Shown here: positions 11,689-19,530 of the stretch, piece by piece
Layout: each line of letters begins with the position of its first letter
How positions within the stretch are numbered: the first letter of the stretch is position 1
DNA from: DASQPR01 sp035713725
GTDB lineage: Bacteria; Actinomycetota; Actinomycetes; Mycobacteriales; Micromonosporaceae
DNA length: 61,280 bases
Reading direction: 5' to 3'
NCBI GenBank assembly: GCA_035713725.1
Contig: DASTMZ010000192.1
Coordinates: forward strand, 1-61,280
Position numbers and translations under genes: made by a program
The notes under the pieces: model-generated
Told to the model about the DNA's origin: nothing
What the model saw: only the letters and a program-made list of their open reading frames with translations
The model's database searches: none

Positions 11689-12889
11689 ATTTGCGTAGCT
11701 CGCGACGCGCCAGCGACCGGCGGTGCACTTCGTCCGGGCCGTCCGCGAGCCGCAGCGTCCGCGCGTGCGACCACAGCGAGGCGAGCGGGAAGTCCTGGCT
11801 CACGCCACCCGCGCCGTGCGCTTGGATCGCTTTGTCCAGCACCCATTCGGTCATCAGCGGCGTGGCAATCTTGATGGCCTGGATCTCGGTGTGCGCGCCC
11901 CGGTTGCCGACCGTGTCCATCAGCCAGGCGGTCTTCAACACGAGCAGGCGGGCCTGCTCGATGCGCACCCGTGCTTCGGCGATCCACTCGTTGACGACGC
12001 CCTGCTCGGCGAGCGGTCCGCCGAACGCGACGCGGCCGAGCGCGCGACGGCACATCAGTTCGAGCGCCCGCTCGGCCATGCCGATCAGGCGCATGCAGTG
12101 GTGGATCCGGCCCGGTCCGAGCCGGGCCTGTGCGATCGCGAAGCCTTCGCCCGCGCCGGCGATGATGTTCGAGGCGGGTACGCGTACGTCAGTGAACACG
12201 ATCTCGGCGTGCCCGCCGTGCGGCCCGTCCGAGTAGCCGAACACTGTCATGCCACGCCGGATGTCGATGCCAGGCGTGGCGCGAGGCACGAGGATCTGGC
12301 TCTGCTGTCGGTGCCGTTCGGCGGCCGGATCGGTCTTGCCCATCACGATGAAGATCTTGCAGCGGTCGCTCATCGCTCCGGAGGACCACCATTTGCGACC
12401 GTTGATGACGTAGTCGTCGCCGTCACGTTCGATGCGTGTGGCGATGTTGTTCGCGTCCGACGAGGCAACGTCCGGCTCGGTCATGCAGAAGGCGGACCGG
12501 ATCTCGCCGGCCAGCAACGGATCGAGCCACTGCCGCTGCTGCTCGGGCGTCCCGAACATGGCAAGCACTTCCATGTTGCCGGTGTCCGGCGCGCTGCAGT
12601 TGAACACTTCAGGCGCGAGGCGTGGGCTGCGGCCCATAATCTCGCACAGCGGCGCGTACTGGAGGTTCGTGATGCCGCCGCCGCGCGCGTCGTGCGGCAG
12701 GAACAGGTTCCACAGCCCTTCCGCACGGGCCTTCGCCTTGAGCTCGTCCATCAGCGGCGGGGTGGTCCACGGCTCGCCGGCCGCGACCTGCTCCTCGAAG
12801 GCGTGTTCGTTCGGATAGATGTACGCGTCCATGAAAGCGAGAACCCGGTCGCGCAACTCGACCGTCTTCGCGTCGAATTCGAAGTCCAT
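11681..12889 (-). CDS. acyl-CoA dehydrogenase, ACAD10/11-like
   Basis: A 402-aa FAD flavoprotein with the full ACAD fold. Motifs are AFCMTEPDVASSDANN (flavin site), VINGRKWWSSGA, and a C-terminal AIQAHGAGGVSQDFPLASLWSHARTLRLADGPDEVH. The Arg-rich ADGPDEVHRR end and the kinase partner match the ACAD10/11 and LvaC subgroup, which handle 4-hydroxyacyl-CoA after phosphorylation. The ATG overlaps the stop of the kinase gene (TGATG); a GTG one codon earlier is also possible. Tight coupling with the kinase supports a shared pathway. The exact substrate is unknown. Confidence 0.88.
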   Translation of the reverse strand: MDFEFDAKTVELRDRVLAFMDAYIYPNEHAFEEQVAAGEPWTTPPLMDELKAKARAEGLWNLFLPHDARGGGITNLQYAPLCEIMGRSPRLAPEVFNCSAPDTGNMEVLAMFGTPEQQRQWLDPLLAGEIRSAFCMTEPDVASSDANNIATRIERDGDDYVINGRKWWSSGAMSDRCKIFIVMGKTDPAAERHRQQSQILVPRATPGIDIRRGMTVFGYSDGPHGGHAEIVFTDVRVPASNIIAGAGEGFAIAQARLGPGRIHHCMRLIGMAERALELMCRRALGRVAFGGPLAEQGVVNEWIAEARVRIEQARLLVLKTAWLMDTVGNRGAHTEIQAIKIATPLMTEWVLDKAIQAHGAGGVSQDFPLASLWSHARTLRLADGPDEVHRRSLARRELRKYV

Positions 12890-13965
12890 CACGCCTCCAC
12901 GATCCGGTCGGCCGGCCGGTCGCCTTGCGACGCACCGAGCACGGCGAGGCCCTTGTCGATAAGCGGTACCACCACGTCGCCCATGTGCGCGAACCCGCCA
13001 CCGACCGTCTGTCCCTGGCTATAGCGGTAGTAGATGCCCTCGGAGATGACCGCGAGCTTGAAGAAGCCGAGCGCCTGGTACCACGGAAGCCGCTCGAGTT
13101 CCACGTCGCGACGCTCGGCGTACCGGTTGATCAGCTCGGCGCCGGTTGGGAACCCCACGTCCGGCGTGACCGCCTGGTTCAACGTGCCGCGCGGCATCGC
13201 GCTCACGCCGTCCCAGTAGACCAGCAGCAGCCCGAGGTCGGCGAGCGGGTCGCCGATGGTGGCCATCTCCCAATCCAGCACGGCGGCGATCCGGTCGTCG
13301 TCGGCGACAATCGCGTTGTCCAACCGGTAGTCACCGTGTACGACGGCCGGCGGCCCGCTGCGCGGCAGACCGGCACCGAGCCGTTCCTGCAACTCGTCAA
13401 CGCCGGCGAGTTCCCGGCTCCGTGACGCGGCAAGTTGCTTGCCCCACCTCACGACCTGACGCTCGAGGTACCCCTCCGGCCGGCCGAAGTCACCGAGCCC
13501 GACCGCGCCCGGCACCACATCGTGCAGGTCGGCCAGCACGTCGATCAGGGCGTACGAGATCGTGGCGGCCCGCCCCGGTGTCAGCGTCGAGGTCTGCGCG
13601 ACGCCCCGGTAGACGGTGCCCGCGACTCGCTCCATGACGTAGAACGGCGCACCGAGTACGTCGGCGTCCTCGCACAGCAGCCGGGTACGCGGCACCGGCA
13701 CCTTTGTGTCGGCGAGCGCCGAGATCACCCGAAACTCCCGCGACATGTCGTGCGCCGTCGCCAGTACGTGACCCAGCGGCGGCCGGCGTACCACGAACTC
13801 CGCCGTACCGTCCGTGACGATGTACGTCAGGTTCGACTTGCCGCCCTCGACGCGCTCCGCGGTCAGCGGACCCGACGGCAACTCCGGCGCCTGCTCGTCC
13901 AGGAACGCCCGCAGCCGTCGCAGGTCGAGTCCGGGCGGGTCGGTCGAAGCGGATCGGTCGCTCAT
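12889..13965 (-). CDS. APH-type phosphotransferase partnering the acyl-CoA dehydrogenase
   Basis: A 358-aa aminoglycoside-phosphotransferase-fold kinase. Residues 37-62 hold the nucleotide loop (VEGGKSNLTYIV, then EFVVRRPP). Catalytic HGDYRLDN lies near 212-219 and metal-binding LDWEMATIGDPLADLG near 231-246. This is the subgroup found with acyl-CoA dehydrogenases (ACAD10/11; LvaA in levulinate catabolism), not antibiotic resistance. Known members phosphorylate the 4-hydroxyl of 4-hydroxyacyl-CoA. It overlaps neighbours on both sides (4 nt upstream), so it is translationally coupled. Confidence 0.88.
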   Translation of the reverse strand: MSDRSASTDPPGLDLRRLRAFLDEQAPELPSGPLTAERVEGGKSNLTYIVTDGTAEFVVRRPPLGHVLATAHDMSREFRVISALADTKVPVPRTRLLCEDADVLGAPFYVMERVAGTVYRGVAQTSTLTPGRAATISYALIDVLADLHDVVPGAVGLGDFGRPEGYLERQVVRWGKQLAASRSRELAGVDELQERLGAGLPRSGPPAVVHGDYRLDNAIVADDDRIAAVLDWEMATIGDPLADLGLLLVYWDGVSAMPRGTLNQAVTPDVGFPTGAELINRYAERRDVELERLPWYQALGFFKLAVISEGIYYRYSQGQTVGGGFAHMGDVVVPLIDKGLAVLGASQGDRPADRIVEA

Positions 13966-14948
13966 TCCGCCACCGAAATCACCACGCGACCGGTCGTCTC
14001 CCCGGCCGCCAAGCTAGCCAGGCCCTCGGGCGCCGCGTCGAACGGCAGCACGGCACTGACCAGCGGTACGGCCACACCGTTGGCGGCCAACGTCGACAGC
14101 GCCTCGTGAGCATCCACAATGGACTTCGGGTCGTACTGCTTGTAGAGCCCCCAATGCAGGCCGACCACCGAGTAGTTCTTGACCAACGCGTGGCTGGTGA
14201 CCGCGGACGGAATGTCGCCGCTGGCGAACCCGATCACCAGCAGCCGACCTTCGAACGCGATGCACTTCGTGGACTTTGCGAACGCGTCGCCGCCCACCGG
14301 GTCGTAGATCACGTCCGCGCCGCGTCCGCCGGTCGCGCCCTTCACTGCCGCGACGATGTCGTCGGTGCGGCGGTCGATCACGACGTGCGCCCCGAGATCT
14401 GTGGCCACCGCGGCCTTGGCCGATCCGCCGACCACGCCGATGACGCGCGCTCCGGCCGCCTTGCCCAGCTGTACGGCGGCGCTGCCGACCCCGCCAGCGG
14501 CCGCGTGTACGAGCAGCGTCTCGCCCGCCGTGAGCGCGGCGCGGCGGTGCAATCCGAACCACCCCGTCTGGTACGCGATGTGGAACGCCGCGGCCCGTGT
14601 GTCGTCGAGCGCGTCGGGCGCGGGCAACGCGTCGGCGGCGGACATCAGCGCGAACTCGGCGAGCCCACCACCGATTGGCGAACCGAGCACGCGATCACCG
14701 ACCGCGGGACTCGTCACATCCGGCCCAACGGCGACCACCGTGCCGCACAGTTCGACGCCGGGCGTGAACGGCAGAGGCGGCCGCACCTGATAGAGCCCCC
14801 GGCACATCAACACGTCCGGAAAGTTCAGCGCGACCGCATGGACCTTCACGAGAACCTGCCCGGCACCGGGCTCCGGCGTCGCGACGTCGCTCGCGAGGCG
14901 CATCACGTCGACCGGCTCGCCGAGCGCGGTCACCTGCCACGCCCTCAT
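13962..14948 (-). CDS. zinc-free MDR oxidoreductase (NADPH:quinone reductase-like)
   Basis: A 328-aa medium-chain reductase: N-terminal GroES-like domain (RPPLPFTPGVELCGTVVAVG), then a Rossmann domain with LLVHAAAGGVGSAAVQLGKAAGARVIGV, and the family's NYSVVGLHWGLY near residue 255. It lacks the zinc-binding Cys cluster. In acyl-CoA operons such enzymes reduce enoyl or quinone substrates. It overlaps the next gene by ATGA on both sides. Confidence 0.88.
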   Translation of the reverse strand: MRAWQVTALGEPVDVMRLASDVATPEPGAGQVLVKVHAVALNFPDVLMCRGLYQVRPPLPFTPGVELCGTVVAVGPDVTSPAVGDRVLGSPIGGGLAEFALMSAADALPAPDALDDTRAAAFHIAYQTGWFGLHRRAALTAGETLLVHAAAGGVGSAAVQLGKAAGARVIGVVGGSAKAAVATDLGAHVVIDRRTDDIVAAVKGATGGRGADVIYDPVGGDAFAKSTKCIAFEGRLLVIGFASGDIPSAVTSHALVKNYSVVGLHWGLYKQYDPKSIVDAHEALSTLAANGVAVPLVSAVLPFDAAPEGLASLAAGETTGRVVISVAE

Positions 14949-15769
14949 GCGGTGCCTCCCGATGCTGTTTCTTCAGATGCGGTGCCGCCGGGTGCGGTGC
15001 CGGCGTTGCTAACCAGGCGCTGCAGCTTGCGCATGTTCGCCTGCCAGCGGTCCGGATCGGCGGCGCGTGAGGCGTAGTATCCGGCGACCTCCGGGTGCGG
15101 CAGGATCAGGAAATTGCCGCTCGTAAGGCCGGCCACCACCGCGTCCGCGGCCTGTTCCGGACTGATCGATTCGGCGCCGAGCAGCAGCTTGCCGGCGTCA
15201 CCGGAGGCCTCGAGCATCGCGGTGCGTACGCCTTGCGGGCACAACGCTTGTACGGTCACGCCCCGGTCGGCGTACGTGATCTGCATCCACTCCGCGAACG
15301 CGAGCGCACCGTGCTTCGTCACCGAGTACGGCGCCGACCCGATCATGGTGAGCAGACCGGCCGCCGAAACGGTCGCTAGGAAGTGGCCTCGGCCTCGCTC
15401 CAGCCAGTCGGGCAGCAGCGCTCGGGCGGCTCGCACGTGCGCCATAACGTTGACCTGCCAAGCGAGGTCCCAGTCATCCTCCGGCGCGGCCGGCCCGCCG
15501 CCGATGCCGACGCCGGCATTCGCGCAGAACAGATCGATCTCGCCGAGATGCTCGCGCGCGACGTCGACGAGGTGGTGTGCGCCGGACACGGATGCCGCGT
15601 CGCCCGGCGCGGAAAATCCGCCGATCTCGCTCGCGACCGCATCACACGAGCCCTCGTGCAGATCGTTGACGACGACTCGGGCACCCTCGGCGGCGAACCG
15701 GCGGGCCATCGCGGCGCCGATCCCGTTGCCGCCGCCGGTGATGACCACACCCGCACCGTGCAGTTGCAT
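14945..15769 (-). CDS. SDR-family oxidoreductase
   Basis: A 274-aa classical short-chain dehydrogenase: VVITGGGNGIGAAMARRF nucleotide motif at the N-terminus, FCANAGVGIGG at 82-92, catalytic Ser about residue 138 and Y-x3-K in YSVTKHGALAF. An imperfect repeat (GTAPGGTASEETASGGTA) forms the C-terminal tail. In this operon it probably oxidises a hydroxyacyl intermediate. It overlaps the MDR gene by 4 nt. Confidence 0.87.
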   Translation of the reverse strand: MQLHGAGVVITGGGNGIGAAMARRFAAEGARVVVNDLHEGSCDAVASEIGGFSAPGDAASVSGAHHLVDVAREHLGEIDLFCANAGVGIGGGPAAPEDDWDLAWQVNVMAHVRAARALLPDWLERGRGHFLATVSAAGLLTMIGSAPYSVTKHGALAFAEWMQITYADRGVTVQALCPQGVRTAMLEASGDAGKLLLGAESISPEQAADAVVAGLTSGNFLILPHPEVAGYYASRAADPDRWQANMRKLQRLVSNAGTAPGGTASEETASGGTA

Positions 15770-15857
15770 GACTCAAGCCTCCCTCGGCACCCGCCGTGCC
15801 TAGCGCCCGCCCGGCGACATCGTGCTGCGTGACCTGACCCGGCCAAGCCGACCGCCG

Positions 15858-16307
15858 TCACGGATAGACGCGCGACACCGACTCGGCGACGCATACCGGC
15901 TTGTCGCCCCCATCGCGCTCGATCGTGACCTTCGTCGTCAGTTGTACGCCGCCGTCCACGTCCTCGACTGACATGATCTCGGCCCGCGCCCGGACTCTTG
16001 AGTCGACCGGCAGCGGCGCCGGGAACCGCACCTTGTTCACGCCGTAATTGATGCCCATGCGTACGCCGTCGACGCGGGTGAGGGTGCTCGCGAGCGCCGG
16101 CAGCAGCGACAGCGTCAGATATCCGTGCGCGATCGTGGTCTTGAACGGACCGTGTGCCGCGCGGTCCGGGTCAACGTGAATCCACTGGTGATCACCGGTC
16201 GCGTCGGCGAACCGGTTGATGCGTTCTTGGTCGACCGTGAGCCAGTCGCTCGGCCCAAGCTGGGTGCCGACTGCGGCCCGCAACTCGTCGATGGACGCGA
16301 ATCCCAT
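15858..16307 (-). CDS. MaoC-like (R)-enoyl-CoA hydratase
   Basis: A 149-aa hot-dog protein. Residues 27-60 carry the hydratase-2 motif (INRFADATGDHQWIHVDPDRA, then FKTTIAHGYLTLSLLP) with the catalytic Asp and His. GGAGGAGGCG before the ATG fixes the start. Such enzymes hydrate enoyl-CoA, consistent with fatty or 4-hydroxy acid degradation by the operon. Confidence 0.9.
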   Translation of the reverse strand: MGFASIDELRAAVGTQLGPSDWLTVDQERINRFADATGDHQWIHVDPDRAAHGPFKTTIAHGYLTLSLLPALASTLTRVDGVRMGINYGVNKVRFPAPLPVDSRVRARAEIMSVEDVDGGVQLTTKVTIERDGGDKPVCVAESVSRVYP

Positions 16308-16356
16308 GGACGCCTCCTCCTGCGTGCTATCCGACACAGCACTGTCCGGCACCGTG

Positions 16357-17124
16357 CTACCCAACGCCACGCGTGAGGCTGACGCCGCCGTCGACCACGA
16401 GCGTCTGCCCGGTGACCCAGGCGGCATCGCTCGACGCGAAGAACGCCACCGCACCGGCGACATCCTCGGGCAACCCGAGCCGTCCCAGCGCGTAGTTGGC
16501 CGCCGCCTCGTCCTCGCGACCCTCGTAGAGCATGCGGGCGAACTGCGTCTTCACCACGGCCGGCGCGACCGCGTTCACGCGCACCTTCGGGCTGAGTTCG
16601 AAGGCAAGCTGCTTGGTCATCTGGATCAGCGCCGCCTTGCTCGCCGCGTAGTAGCCGAGGCCGGGCGCCGGCGCGGTGCCGGCGATCGACGCGATGTTCA
16701 CCACCGCGCCGCCGCTGCGGCCGAGCCAGGCATCGTACGCGGCACGGATCCACCCGACCGCGCCGATCACATTGACGTCGAAGACTTTTCGCGCGGCACT
16801 CGGATCCTGCTCGATCATCGGGCCGAACACCGGGTTGATGCCCGCGTTGTTGACGAGCACGTCGAGTCGGCCGTACGCGTCAATGGCGGCGCTGACCGCG
16901 GCGGCGTGGTGCTCCGCGTCGTCGCCCTTGCCCGCGACGAACATCGCGCGGTCCGGTCCGCCCAGCGACGCGACCGCGGCCTCGAGCGCCTCGGACTTCC
17001 GGGCGGTGATGCAAACCTGTGCGCCCTCCGCGACGAAGCGCTCCGCGACGGCGAAGCCGATGCCGCGGCTCGCGCCGGTCACCAAGGCGACCTGGCCGGC
17101 AAAGCGTGCCGGGTGTGAACTCAT
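16357..17124 (-). CDS. SDR-family 3-oxoacyl reductase-like protein, first gene of the operon
   Basis: A 255-aa SDR: VALVTGASRGIGFAVAERF, DVLVNNAGINPVFGP, catalytic Ser in VVNIASIAG, Y-x3-K in YYAASKAALIQMTKQLAFE, ending in WVTGQTLVVDGGVSL. The FabG-like layout suggests oxidation or reduction of a 3-hydroxyacyl or similar substrate. The start at MSSHPARF is chosen because the upstream extension lacks SDR similarity. It is the promoter-proximal gene, 209 bp from a palindromic operator. Confidence 0.88.
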   Translation of the reverse strand: MSSHPARFAGQVALVTGASRGIGFAVAERFVAEGAQVCITARKSEALEAAVASLGGPDRAMFVAGKGDDAEHHAAAVSAAIDAYGRLDVLVNNAGINPVFGPMIEQDPSAARKVFDVNVIGAVGWIRAAYDAWLGRSGGAVVNIASIAGTAPAPGLGYYAASKAALIQMTKQLAFELSPKVRVNAVAPAVVKTQFARMLYEGREDEAAANYALGRLGLPEDVAGAVAFFASSDAAWVTGQTLVVDGGVSLTRGVG

Positions 17125-17332
17125 CGCGCCACTCCAGCGTCGATAGAAACCACCGAATTCCTGCGAACCGCGCCCGCCATGTCCGGATCGTGACAGGCCG
17201 GCGCGCGAAAACTCTGCGGGTAACCTAACCGGCGCCCCGGGCGCGAGAAACCCCCACGACGCTCGGCCCAGCGTGCGCCGTGCCACCTCGCCTCGCCAGC
17301 TGTGGGCTGCCCGCCTGCGAACCGCTCCCGCA

Positions 17333-17348
17333 CTAAGCGCTTGCTTAG
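17333..17348. promoter_or_regulatory. TetR-like palindromic operator
   Basis: CTAAGC-GCTT-GCTTAG is a perfect dyad with 6-bp arms in the 356-bp divergent gap between the catabolic operon and the cyclophilin gene. TAAGCGCTTGCTTA-type sites are bound by TetR-family repressors of fatty-acid genes in actinobacteria. The regulator is not in this window. The rest of the gap shows nothing specific. Confidence 0.6.
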
Positions 17349-17480
17349 CATCACCGGGGACCTCGTCGATGTCAACGGCGGGGCACCCCGGTTTGGCGAT
17401 CGGTCACGCGGCGTGCTGAACTTGGCCGCCGCCTTGGCTGACGCCTGCCGCGGGCGGCGGAAAGTTTGGGGAGGTCCGTG

Positions 17481-18248
17481 ATGAGCGACGACCAGCCGGC
17501 GCGCCGAGCGCGCGGTGCCGCGGTGTCCAGCGCGGTGGTCGCCTCGCTGCTGGTGATCGGTGGCATCGTCTGGCTCGGGGTGGTCGACAAGTCGCGGTCG
17601 ACGCCGCCCGCGGCGGCGGCCGTGTCCGGCCCGTCGTGCACGTGGACGCCCGCCGATGCGACGCAGAACCCAGACCTCACGAAGACGGGTACGCCGCCGA
17701 CCAAGAACCTGCCGGCAAGCGGTACCCGAGACATGACGCTCGCCACGAGCCAGGGCACCATCACGGTCAAGCTGGACGTCACGCACGCGCCGTGCTCGGC
17801 GGCGAGTTTTGCCTACCTCGCCAGTCAGCGGTTCTTCGACGGCACGACGTGCAACCGGATGACTACGACCGGCATCTTCGTGCTCCAGTGCGGCGACCCG
17901 TCCGGGAAGGGAACCGGCGGGCCAAGCTACACGTACGCCCACGAAAACCTGCCGACCGGGGCGGTGAACTACCCGGCCGGTACGGTCGCCATGGCAAACG
18001 CGGGCGACCCCGACGGCAACGGCAGCCAGTTCTTCATCGTGTACAAGGACACGCCGACGGATCCGAGCACCGGACAGTCGGTGCTGCCGTCGAATTACAC
18101 GGTCATCGGCACGATCTCGACCGGCCTCGACATCGTGCAGAAGGTCGCGAAGGCCGGCACAGACAACGCCAACGCCCCCGGCGACGGTGCGCCCAAACTC
18201 CCGGTGAACATCACGTCATTGACGGTTGGTCCGGTCGTCGCCGGCTGA
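17481..18248 (+). CDS. cyclophilin-type peptidyl-prolyl isomerase, membrane-anchored
   Basis: A 255-aa protein. Basic residues 1-15 precede a membrane helix at about 17-37, then a linker and a cyclophilin domain (MTLATSQGTITVKLDVTHAPCSAASFAYLASQRFFDGTTCNRM, GDPDGNGSQFFIVYKD, FTVIG-like YTVIGTI). The Gln-Phe-Phe active-site strand is present. It should help fold exported proteins on the outer face of the membrane. GGGGAGG precedes the ATG. Confidence 0.9.
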   Translation: MSDDQPARRARGAAVSSAVVASLLVIGGIVWLGVVDKSRSTPPAAAAVSGPSCTWTPADATQNPDLTKTGTPPTKNLPASGTRDMTLATSQGTITVKLDVTHAPCSAASFAYLASQRFFDGTTCNRMTTTGIFVLQCGDPSGKGTGGPSYTYAHENLPTGAVNYPAGTVAMANAGDPDGNGSQFFIVYKDTPTDPSTGQSVLPSNYTVIGTISTGLDIVQKVAKAGTDNANAPGDGAPKLPVNITSLTVGPVVAG

Positions 18249-18352
18249 TCCGACCTCGACGGCGTCTTGCCGGTCGGCGGTTCGCAGGTCGAATGCCCTG
18301 CTTGCCGGTCGAATGCCGCCGCCTCACCACCAACCGCCTGCCCGCCTATCGC

Positions 18353-18472
18353 TCTGCTCGCACTGACGTTGGCAGAGACGCCTCTGCGCGCATTGATGTG
18401 CGCAGAGCTGACTCTGCTAGCACTAACGCACGCAAAGATGTCTCTGCTCGCATTGATGTCAGCAGAGAGATA
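18353..18472. repeat. four tandem 30-bp repeats
   Basis: Four contiguous 30-bp units start at 18353, 18383, 18413 and 18443. The consensus begins TCTGCTCGCAYTGATGT and continues with GCAGAG, so most units have a TCTGC/GCAGA dyad. Because 30 is a multiple of 3, every frame without a stop reads as decapeptide repeats, but no start or coding evidence is convincing. The surrounding gap (18249-18612) holds no gene I can support. Confidence 0.8.
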
Positions 18473-18612
18473 GGACGGCCGGTGCGCAACCATCCTCGAG
18501 GCGGGCGGGCTGCCGGTGCGCGAGGCGGGCGTGCCGCGAGGAACGTCGGCAACACCGTCGCGCGACAAGGCCGAACGAACCCCGGCCGGCGAGCGGCGTG
18601 GTCCAGGGTCGC

Positions 18613-19413
18613 CTACGCGACCTGGAACGAGCGCTTGGACAGGCCGATCCAGAAGCCATCGATCACCTGTCGCGGTGCCGCCTCGGGATCACTGGCCGCG
18701 CCGAGCGTGACGAACATCGGCGCGAAGTGCTCGATGGTCGGATGCGCATAGGGCATACCCGGCGCCCGGTTGCGGAAGTCGGCGAGCTCGTCAACCGCAC
18801 CCCGGGCGAGCGCTTCGCCGGCCCAGGCATCGAACTCGACGGACCACCCCGGCGGTGTCTGGTCGACGGTGAAGTCGCGCAGGAATGGTAGGCCATGCGT
18901 GAGGAAGCCACTGCCGATGATCAACACGCCCTCGTCTCGCAGCGGAGCGAGCCGCCGGCCGAGCGCGAGGAGCTTGTCCGGGTCGAGAGTGGGCAGCGAC
19001 ATCTGCAGCACCGGGATGTCCGCGTCGGGGTACATCACGGTCAACGGCACGTACGCGCCGTGGTCGAGGCCCCGGCGTGGCTGCTCCGCGACGGTTTCGG
19101 TGTCGGCCATCAGCGCCTTGATCTTCTGCGCCAGCGCCGGTGCGCCGGGTGCCGGGTACTCCGCTCGGTAGTAGCGCTCGGGAAAGCCGCCGAAGTCGTA
19201 CACCAGCGGGACGCCGGCATCGGTGGCGCCAAGCGTGAGCGGCGCCGACTCCCAGTGCGCGGACACCATCAGGATCGCGGTCGGCCGCGGCAAGTCCGCC
19301 GCCCATGCGGACAGCTCGGTGGTCCAAAGCTCGTCGTCAACGAGCGGCGGTGCGCCGTGCCCGATGTAGAGCGCGGGCATCCGTTGCGCCGTGTCCAACG
19401 TGTTCGCTGTCAT
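18613..19413 (-). CDS. DODA-type extradiol dioxygenase family protein (YgiD-like)
   Basis: A 266-aa LigB-fold protein: MPALYIGHGAPP (first His ligand), ILMVSAHWE (second), RGLDHGAYVPL, and VLIIGSGFLTHGLPFL near residue 195. These match 4,5-DOPA dioxygenase extradiol-like enzymes, which cleave catechols with a single divalent metal. The start at MTANTLD is preferred; 19380 is an alternative. A MarR-like dyad lies just upstream. Confidence 0.88.
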   Translation of the reverse strand: MTANTLDTAQRMPALYIGHGAPPLVDDELWTTELSAWAADLPRPTAILMVSAHWESAPLTLGATDAGVPLVYDFGGFPERYYRAEYPAPGAPALAQKIKALMADTETVAEQPRRGLDHGAYVPLTVMYPDADIPVLQMSLPTLDPDKLLALGRRLAPLRDEGVLIIGSGFLTHGLPFLRDFTVDQTPPGWSVEFDAWAGEALARGAVDELADFRNRAPGMPYAHPTIEHFAPMFVTLGAASDPEAAPRQVIDGFWIGLSKRSFQVA

Positions 19414-19472
19414 GGCCATCAGCCCCAACCACCTGTCCTACCGTACGGCCGCTCCTACGATATTCCGCAACT

Positions 19473-19490
19473 TACTTGACATCGCAAGTA
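19473..19490. promoter_or_regulatory. MarR-like operator upstream of the dioxygenase
   Basis: TACTTG-ACATCG-CAAGTA is a perfect dyad (6-bp arms, 6-bp centre), 60 bp upstream of the dioxygenase start. It matches MarR-family operators in size and style. Its TTGACA could also serve as a -35 box. No MarR gene adjoins it. Confidence 0.5.
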
Positions 19491-19530
19491 TTCCCGTCCG
19501 AGGTCACGCGCGACCACCCACCCGTCCAGT

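Noticed and set aside
12889..13965. Antibiotic-resistance aminoglycoside phosphotransferase
   Set aside because: It is in the ACAD-linked APH subgroup, coupled to acyl-CoA dehydrogenase genes in a catabolic operon.
18353..18472. CRISPR array
   Set aside because: The 30-bp units are contiguous with no spacers, only four in number, and no cas genes are in the window.
18346..18555. Small protein genes made of decapeptide repeats in the minisatellite
   Set aside because: Frames are open on both strands simply because the unit is 30 bp; no ribosome site or conserved domain.
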